From Couchioplanes azureus (lineage in GTDB: Bacteria > Actinomycetota > Actinomycetes > Mycobacteriales > Micromonosporaceae), in NCBI RefSeq assembly GCF_014648355.1, contig NZ_BMQY01000005.1:574018-638017 (forward strand): a stretch of DNA of 64,000 bases. The letters are read 5' to 3'. Below the pieces are notes generated by a model, which saw only the letters and a program-made list of their open reading frames with translations, made no database searches and was not told where the DNA came from. Shown here in pieces: positions 34,370 through 44,305 of this stretch (positions are counted from its first letter, which is position 1; each line of letters opens with the position of its first letter). The position numbers and the translations under genes were made by a program.

Positions 34370-35581
34370 ATGACGGCCATCGTGGAGAGTGCTGAGGCAT
34401 CGACCCTGCTCGGCGAGCTGACTCGGGCGGCCGGGCGCGAGGATCCGTACCCTCGGTATCGTCGGCTTCGGGAGATCTCCCCCCTCGTGCGCGCCGACGA
34501 CGGGGCGCTCGTGGTGACGCGGCACGCCGACTGCGTTGCCGTCACCCGGGATCCGCGGCTCGGCCACATGCCGCCGCACATGCTCGAGTTCCTCAGTCCC
34601 AACTGGGAGAACCATCCCGCGTTGCGGCAGCTGTTCACCAGCATCTTGACGATCAACCCGCCGGATCACACCCGGCTGCGCCGGCTGGTGAGCTCCTCCT
34701 TCACCGCCCGCCGCGTGCAGGCGTTGCAACCGCGGATCACCGAGATGGTGGACGACCTGCTCGACCGGATGGCGGGCGACGTCGACTTCGTCGAGGCCTT
34801 CGCCTTTCCGCTGCCGGTCAACGTCATCGGCGAGCTGCTGGGAGTTCCGGAGCCGGATCGCGCCCAGTTCCAGGGGCTCGTCCGGGACTGGACACTGGTG
34901 CTCGAGACCGTCACCTCCGACGTACTGGAGATCGCCGATCCCGCCGCCGCCACCATCCGCGAGTATCTTGCCGGGCTGACCGCCGAGCGCCGCAGGAAGC
35001 CCGCCGACGACATGATCAGCGCGCTTGTCGCGGCTGAAGAGGACGGCGAGAAGCTCACCGAGGACGAGCTCCTCACCATGGCGGCGCTGCTCTTCGCGGC
35101 CGGCTTCGAGACCACCACCAACCTGCTCGCCAACAGCGTCGTCGCGTTGCTGCGCAACCCCGATCAGCTCGCCCTGTTGCGCGACGACCCGGGCCTGGCG
35201 CCGGGCGCGGTCGAGGAGCTTCTCCGGTACGACACACCGGTGCAGCTGCTGGCGCGGGTCGCCTGGGACGACATCGAGCTGGCGGGCGTACCCGTCTCCG
35301 GCGGCGAACGGATCGTGGCGTACATCGGGGCGGGCAACCGCGACCCGGAGCGTTTCCCGGACCCCGACCGCCTCGACCTCACCCGCCAGGACAACGCCCC
35401 CCTGTCGTTCGGGGGCGGCATCCACTACTGCCTGGGGGCGCCGCTCGCCCGCCTGGAGGCGCAGATCGCACTGCCCGCTCTGCTCCACCGCTTCCCGAAG
35501 CTCGACTTCGCGGGCGACCCGGGCCGCCGCGACAGCCTGGCGATCCGCGGCTACACGACGCTGCCCGTCAGTGTGAGTTGA
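34370..35581 (+). CDS. Cytochrome P450
   Basis: A 403-residue soluble bacterial P450. I-helix oxygen-binding motif AGFETTTN, ExxR helix EELLR, and the heme loop FGGGIHYCLGAPLAR with the iron-ligating Cys354 are all intact; length is normal for the CYP105/107-like bacterial class. It catalyses oxygen-dependent oxidation with electrons from ferredoxin, which is not encoded nearby. Substrate unknown. ATG 34370 is preceded by TAGGCT with a seven-base gap (leaderless). No biosynthetic neighbours. Confidence 0.9.
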   Translation: MTAIVESAEASTLLGELTRAAGREDPYPRYRRLREISPLVRADDGALVVTRHADCVAVTRDPRLGHMPPHMLEFLSPNWENHPALRQLFTSILTINPPDHTRLRRLVSSSFTARRVQALQPRITEMVDDLLDRMAGDVDFVEAFAFPLPVNVIGELLGVPEPDRAQFQGLVRDWTLVLETVTSDVLEIADPAAATIREYLAGLTAERRRKPADDMISALVAAEEDGEKLTEDELLTMAALLFAAGFETTTNLLANSVVALLRNPDQLALLRDDPGLAPGAVEELLRYDTPVQLLARVAWDDIELAGVPVSGGERIVAYIGAGNRDPERFPDPDRLDLTRQDNAPLSFGGGIHYCLGAPLARLEAQIALPALLHRFPKLDFAGDPGRRDSLAIRGYTTLPVSVS

Positions 35582-36396
35582 GCTGGGCCAGCCCGCCGGC
35601 GGAAGCCGAAGCGAGGCAGCCTGGCAGCGGGAACTGAGGCCAGGCCACCCGTCCGGCGGAAAGCCGAAGCAATGGGCGGCCGTCAGCCGGAATTATTGCG
35701 GCGACGCCGCCCTCGGCGAGGCTCAAGCAGCGCTGCCGGGCGGGGTGACCTGAGGTGAGGCTGCCCATCCTCCGGCAGTCGGTAATTGTGTCAATTGCTC
35801 GAGAAATAGGAGCGCCGTTGCGAATTCCACGGGGGAAGAACTCGCAACGGCGTCGTAAGAAAGAGTATCGACCGGCGCGGTTCTTGTCCATCCATCCCGT
35901 CGATCATCGGTGACCGGCCGAAACGTCATCCGGGGGTCGCCGGTCGGCGAGCGGCATCCCCGCATTCGAGGACTTGGGTGACCGCAGCGATACTCAGGGC
36001 GAGCCGGTCGGTGGAGGCGGAGACCGCCGGACCGACCCCCCCCCGCGACCAAGGAACCGCGGCAAACGTGAACTTCGCGTTCGGGCAGGACACGAACCAC
36101 CCCGGCTGCCCGCCGAAGCCGGCCGCGAGACTGCCAACCGAAGTGGTCCGGCCGCGAGGACCCGGCCGCAGGACCGGAGCGCTCCGGCGGTGGAGCATCG
36201 GCCGCGGGAATGCCGACCGCAGTGGTCCGGCAGCGATGCGTCGGCTGCGGGCCGCGGGCCGCCGGCTGCGGGCCGCCGGCTGCGGGCCGCCGGCTGCGGG
36301 CCGCCGGCTGCGGGCCGCCGGCTGCGGGCCGCCGGCTGCGGGTCGCGGCGGGGACGAGCCCGCGGGCCGCTCACGCTCGCGGCATCCGGGAGGCGG
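35582..36396. other. Intergenic stretch with repeats, no supported gene
   Basis: About 815 bases without a convincing gene. It has two copies of CCGGCGGAAGCCGAAGC-like sequence (near 35596 and 35653), an AT-richer patch around 35775-35890, a run of nine C at 36036-36044 and the 14-bp tandem repeat at 36256-36339. Confidence 0.5.
36256..36339. repeat. 14-bp tandem repeat, six perfect copies
   Basis: GGGCCGCCGGCTGC is repeated six times without a mismatch, with partial copies on both sides. The unit length is not a multiple of three and the array lies outside a gene, 57 bases beyond the stop of the peptide deformylase gene. Copy number is likely to vary between strains by slippage. Confidence 0.9.
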
Positions 36397-36933
36397 CTAC
36401 TCGGTGACGCCGACGCTGGGTGCCTCGGCGCTCTTGGCGAGGAGCTTCTTTCGCTTCTTGGCGGGGAGCCGGTCCACGTACAGCAGGCCGTTCAGATGAT
36501 CGGTCTCGTGCTGCAGGCACCGCGCCAGCAGGCCGGTGCCGTCGATGCGGGTCGGGTTGCCGTGCATGTCGACGCCGGTGACGTAGGAGGTGGCCGGGCG
36601 GCCGAGTTCCGCGCGGACGCCCGGCACCGAGAGGCAGCCCTCGTCGTCGACCTCCAGGCCGCGGTCCTCGGGCAGGTGCAGGACGGGGTTGACCACGTGG
36701 GCGACGACGCGGGTGCCCGTCTCGTCGGGGCAGTCGACGACGAACACCTGGGCGTCGACGCCGATCTGGTTGGCGGCCAGGCCAACCCCCTCCGCCGCCG
36801 CCATGCTGGCGAACATGTCGGCGACGAGCTGCTGCAGATCGTCGTCGAACACGGTCACGTCGGCGCAGCGCCGGTGGAGCACCGGCTCGCCGTAGCGGGT
36901 GATCGGTCGTGGGGTTCCGGCACGGGTCTGCAC
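36397..36933 (-). CDS. def: Peptide deformylase
   Basis: A 178-residue metallo-enzyme that removes the formyl group from nascent proteins. The three family motifs are intact: GVGLAANQIG (about 49-58), EGCLSVPG (metal Cys, about 98-105) and QHETDHLNG (two metal His, about 141-149). The C-terminal KKRKKLLAK tail is typical of actinobacterial versions. GTG 36933 lies seven bases after TACTAT, the best -10-like box among the leaderless genes here. Actinobacteria often carry more than one def, so this may be one of several. Confidence 0.92.
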   Translation of the reverse strand: MQTRAGTPRPITRYGEPVLHRRCADVTVFDDDLQQLVADMFASMAAAEGVGLAANQIGVDAQVFVVDCPDETGTRVVAHVVNPVLHLPEDRGLEVDDEGCLSVPGVRAELGRPATSYVTGVDMHGNPTRIDGTGLLARCLQHETDHLNGLLYVDRLPAKKRKKLLAKSAEAPSVGVTE

Positions 36934-37000
36934 GCGCTCAATAGTAGAGATCGGGTCGAGCCGCCGGGGTGAGCGGCCGGAGCCGCCCGCCGCCTCGAAC

Positions 37001-37010
37001 GGGGGGGGGG
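37001..37010. repeat. Run of ten G
   Basis: A G10 homopolymer lies between the 3' end of the M48 peptidase gene and the promoter side of the deformylase gene, outside coding sequence. Such tracts are prone to slippage and to sequencing error. Confidence 0.9.
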
Positions 37011-37057
37011 TGAGACGGCGGGCAGCGGTCGGAGGGCGACCGGTGACGGCCGGGGGG

Positions 37058-38170
37058 CTACGGCGCGGGTGGGGTCTGGTCGGTGTCGTCCGGGCGGCTG
37101 GTGCGGCGGGCGGCCCGGCTGGCCGCCCCGGCCGCCGTGCTTGCCCAGTCGCGCGCCTTGCCCGCCTGCGTACCCGCCCAGTCGCCCAGGTCGGCTGCCC
37201 CGCCGGTCACCCGGCGTGCCAGTGTCACCAGCGGGTCCTGCGAGTTCTGGAAGGACTCCCGGTAGTGCGACGCCGCCGCCTTGACGTCGGCGGTCACGGA
37301 GGCGTTGCCGTCGGTGTCACGGTGGTCGTAGTCGCCGCCGAGGATGCGGGCGTACGCCCCGGAGTCGATCCATTTGCGCAGCTCGGCGGCGCGGGCGACG
37401 GGGACCGGGTGGCTGCTCCACGCGGTCATGCCGATCTTGTGGAAGCTGTCGCGCAGGTCGCCGCCGCCCTCGTACTCGGCCGCCTGCTCCAGGAAGGCCG
37501 CCGTGTCGATCTGTGAGAGGTCGCCGCCGCCGGCGAGCTTCATCAGCAGCCGCGTCGACGCCGCGGGATCCTGGCCGGCGAGCAGGCCGGCGCGGTCCGC
37601 GGACAGCTCGGCCTTGCGCCACCACTCGTACATGGCGGCGATGATGGCGCGCAGGGCAAGGGCGCCGATCGGGATCCAGCTGATGTTGGTCGCCCACTTG
37701 GTGAGGATCATCATGATCGTCTTGTAGACGGCGTGGCCGCTGCGGACGTGACCGATCTCGTGCCCGAGCAGGGCGCGCAGTTCGTCGTCGTCGAGCTTCT
37801 CCACGGCCGCCGTGGTGAGGACGATGAACGGCCGGTCCATGCCGATGGCCTCGCCGTGGATCATCGGCGCCTGGGTGACGTACAGCTCGGGCAGCTCGGC
37901 CACGTCGAGGGTGGCCGCGGCCTCGGTGAAACGCTGGTAGACCCGCGGGTACTGGCGGTGGTCGACGCGGATGGCACCGGCCAGGTACGCGAGCCGGAAA
38001 CCGCGCTCGTTCCACATGCCGAAGAACGCCTTCACGACGTCGTCGAAGCCGCGCAGCTCGCGCAGGGCCGTCAGCGCGCCGCGGTCGGCGGGATGCTCCC
38101 AGGCGCGGGAGCTGATGCCGGTCAGCGTGACCCGCTGCCGTGCGGGCCGGTTCTCGTCGTCGATCGTCAT
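37058..38170 (-). CDS. M48-family zinc metallopeptidase
   Basis: A 370-residue protein. The zinc motif is LGHEIGHVRSGH (HExxH form), the third ligand Glu is in KAELSADRAGLLAG, and a hydrophobic stretch between them (ISWIPIGALALRAIIAAMYE) is likely membrane-embedded. The C-terminal 60 residues form a charged/Ala-rich tail. Members degrade membrane or secreted proteins; the physiological substrate is unknown. GGAGGG lies about five bases before the ATG. Confidence 0.85.
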   Translation of the reverse strand: MTIDDENRPARQRVTLTGISSRAWEHPADRGALTALRELRGFDDVVKAFFGMWNERGFRLAYLAGAIRVDHRQYPRVYQRFTEAAATLDVAELPELYVTQAPMIHGEAIGMDRPFIVLTTAAVEKLDDDELRALLGHEIGHVRSGHAVYKTIMMILTKWATNISWIPIGALALRAIIAAMYEWWRKAELSADRAGLLAGQDPAASTRLLMKLAGGGDLSQIDTAAFLEQAAEYEGGGDLRDSFHKIGMTAWSSHPVPVARAAELRKWIDSGAYARILGGDYDHRDTDGNASVTADVKAAASHYRESFQNSQDPLVTLARRVTGGAADLGDWAGTQAGKARDWASTAAGAASRAARRTSRPDDTDQTPPAP

Positions 38171-38375
38171 GTGGTCCCTCCGGGCAGACGGGCTCTACGG
38201 CCTAGAGCATCGCTTCGCGGCCGGCCGGCGCGCATCGGCTCGCAGCCTGAACCGTCGCGGCCCGCCTCTGCCTTTCGGCCGATCCGGATGGGTCCGGGCA
38301 AGACCTCAGCCTGAGGTCTTTTTGATGGGTACGGACGCCTTGCCGCGAACGCGATACGCGCTCAGTCTCAGGAGC

Positions 38376-39206
38376 ATGAGGATTGCCGGAGCGCCCATCT
38401 CGTGGGGTGTCTGTGAGGTGCCGGGCTGGGGCCACCAACTGTCCGCCGACCGGGTCCTGCGGGAGATGCGCGAGGCCGGCCTGACCGCGACGGAGTTCGG
38501 CCCCGACGGTTTCCTGCCCTGCGACGAGATCCTGCGGGAGCGGGGACTGACCGCGGTGGGCGGTTTCGTCCCGGTCGTGTTGCACGAGGGTGAGCCCTCG
38601 GTCGACCTCGACCGGTTCGTCGCCGCGGGCGCGGACACCGTGGTGCTCGCGGCCGTCACCGGACAGGACGGGTACGACGCCCGCCCGGAGCTGGACGACG
38701 CCGGCTGGAGGCGGCTGCTGTCCAATGCGGATCGACTGTCGGCCGCGGCGGGCGAGCGAGGGCTGACCGCCGTGCTGCATCCGCACGTCGGCACGGTGGT
38801 CGAGACGTACGCCGCGGTCCAGCGCGTGCTGGACGGCTCGGACATCGCGCTCTGCCTGGACACCGGCCATCTTCTGATCGGCGGCACCGATCCGGTCGAG
38901 CTGGCCGAGCGGGCGGGTGACCGGGTCGCGCACGTGCACGCCAAGGACGTCGACGCGGGCGTGGCGGCCGACGTGCGGGCCGGGCGGCGCAGCTACACCG
39001 ACGCCGTGGCGGCCGGGATGTACCGGCCGATCGGGTCGGGCGACGTGGACTTCGTCCGGGTCGCGGCGGCGCTGCGGCGGCACGGGTACGACGGCTGGTG
39101 GGTGCTGGAGCAGGACACGATCCTGGCCGGCGAACCGCAGGACGAGGGCCCGCTCGCGGACGTCCGCCGCAGTGCCACCCGCCTCCGGGAGATCCTCGGA
39201 ACGTGA
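38376..39206 (+). CDS. Sugar phosphate isomerase/epimerase family (IolE-like)
   Basis: A 276-residue AP-endonuclease-2-fold TIM barrel. It opens with RIAGAPISWGVCEVPGWG, the beginning typical of inosose dehydratase IolE/MocC, and has LHPHVGTVVET, CLDTGHLLIGG, HVHAKDVD and LEQDT, the metal-binding positions in that family. A role in inositol or related cyclitol breakdown is likely but no other iol gene is adjacent. AGGAG precedes the ATG. A LacI-type regulator gene converges on it from the right and may control it. Confidence 0.78.
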   Translation: MRIAGAPISWGVCEVPGWGHQLSADRVLREMREAGLTATEFGPDGFLPCDEILRERGLTAVGGFVPVVLHEGEPSVDLDRFVAAGADTVVLAAVTGQDGYDARPELDDAGWRRLLSNADRLSAAAGERGLTAVLHPHVGTVVETYAAVQRVLDGSDIALCLDTGHLLIGGTDPVELAERAGDRVAHVHAKDVDAGVAADVRAGRRSYTDAVAAGMYRPIGSGDVDFVRVAAALRRHGYDGWWVLEQDTILAGEPQDEGPLADVRRSATRLREILGT

Positions 39207-39241
39207 GCCACCCGGCCGAAGCCCACCCCACGACGGGGAGG

Positions 39242-40279
39242 TCAGAGCTCCGCCGGGGGCGTGTTGTGGGGTGTGATCACCTGGATCGCCGAGGGCGTGG
39301 ACCGGACGGGACCCGGCAGCGCCCCCTGCGCCTGCATGACCACGTGGCACGCCCGGCGCAGATCGTGGCGCAGGTCGTGGTGCAGGACCGCGGACAACCG
39401 CCGCTCCCGCAGCAGGACGGTGTTCTCCCCGTCGAGGTCGTGGGCGACGAAGACGTCGTAGCGCCGCTTCTCCCGGTCGAAGGCGTCGATCACGGCCGCG
39501 TTGCCGCCGGCGCCCGCGTACAGCGAGTAGACCGCGCGGACCGCCGGGTTGGCGGTCAGCACCTCGCGGGTTCCGATGTGGACCGCGTCCGCACGGTCCT
39601 CCTCGTCGACGACCTCCAGCAGGCGCCGGCTCGCGGCGCCGGCGCGCATCTCGGCGCGGAAGCCCATCTCCCGCTCGTCCTCGCCGCGGAAGGATCCGTG
39701 GCCGCGCACCACGAGGACGTCCCCGGCGCGGTCGGCGAGCCATTCCTGCACCAGGTACGCCGCTGTGGCACCGGCCGCCCGGTTGTCGATGCCGACGTAC
39801 GCGGCCCGCGCACTGGTGGGCAGGTCCGTCACCAGGGTCACCACCGGGATTCCCTGCTGGGCCAGGCGGGCGACGGCGGCGACGACCTCCGGGACGTCCG
39901 GGGCCTTGAGGATGACGCCGTGCGACTTGGTGCGACCGATCTTCTCGAGCAGTGCCGCCAGGTCGCCCGCGCCGGCGCTGTCGAGGAAGTGGAACCGGGA
40001 CCGGATGACGGCCGGCCGCATCGCGGGCAGTTCTGCCTCCAGCGCGTGGCGCACGGCCGTGGAGAACCGGGCCGGTGCCTGCACGACGACGTCCACCATG
40101 AAGGTACGCCCGCCGATGCGCAGCTGGGACTGCTGCCGGTCGAGGTCGGCGATCGCCTGCTCCACCTCACGGACCGTGCTCGCGCGCACGCCGCCGCGCC
40201 GGTGCAGCACACGGTCCACAGTGGCCTCGCTGAGGCCGGACTGGGCGGCGATCTCGCGGATGCGGTACGGGTGCTTCAC
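39242..40279 (-). CDS. LacI-family transcriptional regulator
   Basis: A 345-residue regulator. The N-terminal HTH is RIREIAAQSGLSEATVDRVL, followed by the hinge-like VRASTVREVEQAI, and a periplasmic-binding-protein-like effector domain (VIRSRFHFLDSAG, YVGIDNRAAGATAAYLV, VFVAHDLDGEN). The middle part resembles sugar-sensing LacI proteins associated with inositol-type genes. GTG 40279 begins the HTH directly. The convergent IolE-like gene is the nearest candidate target. Confidence 0.82.
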   Translation of the reverse strand: MKHPYRIREIAAQSGLSEATVDRVLHRRGGVRASTVREVEQAIADLDRQQSQLRIGGRTFMVDVVVQAPARFSTAVRHALEAELPAMRPAVIRSRFHFLDSAGAGDLAALLEKIGRTKSHGVILKAPDVPEVVAAVARLAQQGIPVVTLVTDLPTSARAAYVGIDNRAAGATAAYLVQEWLADRAGDVLVVRGHGSFRGEDEREMGFRAEMRAGAASRRLLEVVDEEDRADAVHIGTREVLTANPAVRAVYSLYAGAGGNAAVIDAFDREKRRYDVFVAHDLDGENTVLLRERRLSAVLHHDLRHDLRRACHVVMQAQGALPGPVRSTPSAIQVITPHNTPPAEL

Positions 40280-40610
40280 GCGTACACAATGATGGGTATT
40301 TGATGCCTTTTCAAGGTGTTTTGATGGCTTTTCCACCGCCGGCCTGATGCCACGAAGATCGGCGAACCGGAGCCGGGCGGGCCGGCGGGCCGGCCAGTGG
40401 CGCGCGTCACATGGCCGCAAAGGTCCTGGATAACGGGGTCGAAGGCCAAGCGGGATTCCCGATCTTGGGCAAGCGACGTTATGGTGGAAGAGCGCCCGAC
40501 GAGGCGCTGCCCCGTGCCGAGAGGCGCTGCGACGGATCTCCGGATCCGCCACGCTCGGCCCGCGGGCCACTGTCGCAAGGGCGCCTCCTGAAGAGGGGGG
40601 TGCCCTTCCC
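40280..40610 (+). promoter_or_regulatory. Leader region of ahcY
   Basis: 331 bases between the LacI-type gene and ahcY. It has no gene; it holds the SAH riboswitch (40514-40590), a possible -10 box TATGGT at 40480-40485 without a clear -35, and a G-rich ribosome site before the ATG at 40611. Confidence 0.6.
40514..40590 (+). promoter_or_regulatory. S-adenosylhomocysteine (SAH) riboswitch
   Basis: GCCGAG (40516-40521) pairs with CTCGGC (40554-40559) as P1. The internal strand AGGCGCTGCGAC fits the SAH consensus, and a hairpin on GGATC/GGATCC follows. AGGCGC (40522-40527) is complementary to GCGCCT (40581-40586) beyond P1, giving the H-type pseudoknot that defines this class. It lies just before ahcY, the gene most often under its control, and should raise expression when SAH accumulates. 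A second GAGGCGCTGC copy lies exactly 20 bases upstream. Confidence 0.78.
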
Positions 40611-42071
<1,461 letters not shown>

Positions 42072-42079
42072 TCCACGCG

Positions 42080-42111
42080 GGTTCCCAGGGTCGCCGGCGG
42101 CCCTGGGAACC
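42080..42111 (+). terminator. Hairpin terminator after ahcY
   Basis: A perfect 11-bp stem (GGTTCCCAGGG/CCCTGGGAACC) with a 10-base loop begins nine bases after the ahcY stop. Confidence 0.78.
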
Positions 42112-42149
42112 GACGCGCGCGGTGATCCACCGTCCGGGAGACTGTCCGG

Positions 42150-43805
42150 GTGAGTGTGGAGATCAGCCTGCTGTTCATCCTGGCGAGCGTGGCGGTCATC
42201 GTCGCGGTTCGCTGGTTCGCCGACCGCACGGGACTGCCCGCGGCCGCGCTGCTGACCGTCATCGGCATCGTGTACGCCGTCCTGCCGGGACCGAACATCG
42301 GGCTCGATCCGCACCTCGTGCTGACGCTGGTGCTGCCGCCCCTGCTCTACAAGGCGGCCCTGGACTCGTCCCTGATCGACATCCGGCGCAACCTGCGTAC
42401 GGTCATCAGCCTGTCCGTGGTTCTGGTCCTGCTGACCGCCCTGCTCGTCGGCGTGGGCTTCCACTTCTTCGTGGCCGGCGCGACGCTGGCCGCCGGCGTC
42501 GCGCTGGGTGCGGCGGTCGCCCCGCCGGACCCGGTCGCGGCGCTCGCGGTCGGCAAGCGGGTCGGCCTGCCCCGCAACATCGTCACCCTGGTGCAGGGTG
42601 AGGGCCTGCTCAACGACGCGACCGCGCTCACCCTGCTCAGCGTGGCCGTGTCCGCCGCGGTCGGCGAGACGTTCTCGTTTCCCGCCGCGGTGGGTGAGTT
42701 CGTCATCTCCGCGTCCGGCGGCGTGGTGGCGGGCATGGTGGTCGCGTACGCGGTCCGGGCCGCCCGGCCGCTGCAGCACGATCCGCTGATCGCCAACGCC
42801 GTGTCCCTGGCGACGCCGTTCGTCGCCTATCTGCTGGCCGAGCAGGTGCACGTGTCCGGCGTGCTGGCGGTCGTGGTCGCCGGCCTGATCGTCGGCCACG
42901 ACGCTCCCCGGATCGCCTCGGGCGCGAGCCGCCTGCAGGTCAGCGCGGTCTGGCGGCTGGTCGACTTCCTGCTCGAGGGCCTGGTCTTCCTGCTCATCGG
43001 CCAGCAGCTGCCGTGGGTGATCGACGGTTTGTCGGCGTACTCGACGTCGACGATCGTCATCGCCGTCTCGGTCTCGGTCGGCGTGGTGCTGCTGGTGCGG
43101 CCGTTGTTCCTGATGCTGACGCAGGTGCTGCCCCGCTCGATGCACGCCCGCCTCGGCGGCGACCCCTGGTCGAAGGAGGCCGCCAGCCGCCGGGAGCGCC
43201 GCCTCGACGGCCGGGAGATCACCGCGCTGAGCTGGGCGGGCACCCGCGGGGTGATCACCTTGGCGGCCGTCTTCACCATTCCGGCCAGCACCGAGGACGG
43301 CCGGCCGTTCCCCGTGCTGGATTTGCTCCTGTTCTGCGCATTTATAGTCGTGCTGGTCACGCTGGTCGGCCAGGGCGTCACGTTCGCGCCGCTGATGCGG
43401 ATGCTGGGGCTGAAGGCCAACGAGACGGACAACGCCCGGCTGCGCAACGAGGCCCGTTCGGCCTCCGTACAGGCCGCCCTCGACCGGCTGGACGAGATCC
43501 AGCACCAGCGGCCCGACCACGTCGAGGTCCCGGCGATCGAGACGATGCGCAAGCAACTCGAATCCCGCCTGGAACGCTATCGGCGCCGCCTGGACCTCCT
43601 CGATCAGGCAGACTCGAACGAGGTGCCGGTCTCACCGCAGTACGAGGCCGCCCTGCGGGTACGCCGCTCGGTGATCGACGCTCAGCGCGAGGAACTGCTG
43701 CGCTGGCGCGACGCCGGCCGGCTCTCGGACGAGAGCATGAGGGTCCTGGAACGCGAACTCGACCACGAAGAACGCCTACTACCCGATCGGCCGCGCCATG
43801 GATGA
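42150..43805 (+). CDS. Na+/H+ antiporter (CPA1 family)
   Basis: A 551-residue protein with about twelve membrane segments and a cytosolic tail. The ion-binding region is visible as AAVAPPDPVAALAVG and VQGEGLLNDATAL, the usual CPA1 motifs; SWAGTRGVITLAAVFTIP is the conserved later helix. The tail after residue 420 is helical and charged (ARLRNEARSASVQAAL). It exchanges Na+ (or K+) for protons across the cell membrane. GTG 42150 has GGGAG nine bases upstream. It overlaps the next gene by eight bases. Confidence 0.88.
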   Translation: MSVEISLLFILASVAVIVAVRWFADRTGLPAAALLTVIGIVYAVLPGPNIGLDPHLVLTLVLPPLLYKAALDSSLIDIRRNLRTVISLSVVLVLLTALLVGVGFHFFVAGATLAAGVALGAAVAPPDPVAALAVGKRVGLPRNIVTLVQGEGLLNDATALTLLSVAVSAAVGETFSFPAAVGEFVISASGGVVAGMVVAYAVRAARPLQHDPLIANAVSLATPFVAYLLAEQVHVSGVLAVVVAGLIVGHDAPRIASGASRLQVSAVWRLVDFLLEGLVFLLIGQQLPWVIDGLSAYSTSTIVIAVSVSVGVVLLVRPLFLMLTQVLPRSMHARLGGDPWSKEAASRRERRLDGREITALSWAGTRGVITLAAVFTIPASTEDGRPFPVLDLLLFCAFIVVLVTLVGQGVTFAPLMRMLGLKANETDNARLRNEARSASVQAALDRLDEIQHQRPDHVEVPAIETMRKQLESRLERYRRRLDLLDQADSNEVPVSPQYEAALRVRRSVIDAQREELLRWRDAGRLSDESMRVLERELDHEERLLPDRPRHG

Positions 43806-44295
43806 GTTGATCCGCCTTTTCCGCCAGTGTCACCGCTTCGAGGAGCTGTTGGCCGCCGGCTACGGCGACCTGAGCAGCTCGCCCGAGCGGGTGGTGCTCT
43901 ACGGCAAGCAGATCTTCATCGGCGCGCCGGGGCCCGGCTACCTCGACCTGTCCGTCACCCAGGTCGGCCAGTGGATCCAGATCGGCCACGCCGCCGAGCC
44001 CACCGTGCATCCCGAGCTGGCCGAAGAGGATCAGTTGCGCGGCGTTCTGGTCGATATGACCGGTTTGTACCTCAGTTCCCGCCGAGCGCTGGAATGCAAG
44101 TCGGTGACCCTTTACATCGACGACGAGTTCCCCACCACCGGACGGGTACGCGGCCTCTCCTTCAGCCTGGACGACGGCACCAGCCTGGTCGTCGACCCGG
44201 CCAACGTCGACGGCATCTCGCTGGGCGACGAACGCGACCTGTGGCGCATCGCCGACGTCGGCGACGTCCGGGCCGTCGAGATCCCGGTCGGCTGA
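43798..44295 (+). CDS. Hypothetical protein coupled to the antiporter
   Basis: A 165-residue soluble protein without recognised domain. Acidic and Leu-rich, with the striking segment GAPGPGYLDLSVTQVGQWIQ in the middle and VLVDMTGLYLSSRRALE after it. Its ATG lies inside the end of the antiporter gene (eight-base overlap), so the two are translated together and it may regulate or assist the antiporter. It converges with the ABC-transporter genes with a ten-base gap. Confidence 0.7.
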   Translation: MDELIRLFRQCHRFEELLAAGYGDLSSSPERVVLYGKQIFIGAPGPGYLDLSVTQVGQWIQIGHAAEPTVHPELAEEDQLRGVLVDMTGLYLSSRRALECKSVTLYIDDEFPTTGRVRGLSFSLDDGTSLVVDPANVDGISLGDERDLWRIADVGDVRAVEIPVG

Positions 44296-44305
44296 CCCGG
44301 CTCCG

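Noticed and set aside
36256..36339. CRISPR or coding repeat protein
   Set aside because: The 14-bp unit has no spacers and shifts frame at every copy; it is a plain tandem repeat.
40480..40485. A firm sigma-70 promoter for ahcY
   Set aside because: TATGGT is a fair -10, but no acceptable -35 is found at 16-18 bases, so it is only mentioned as possible.
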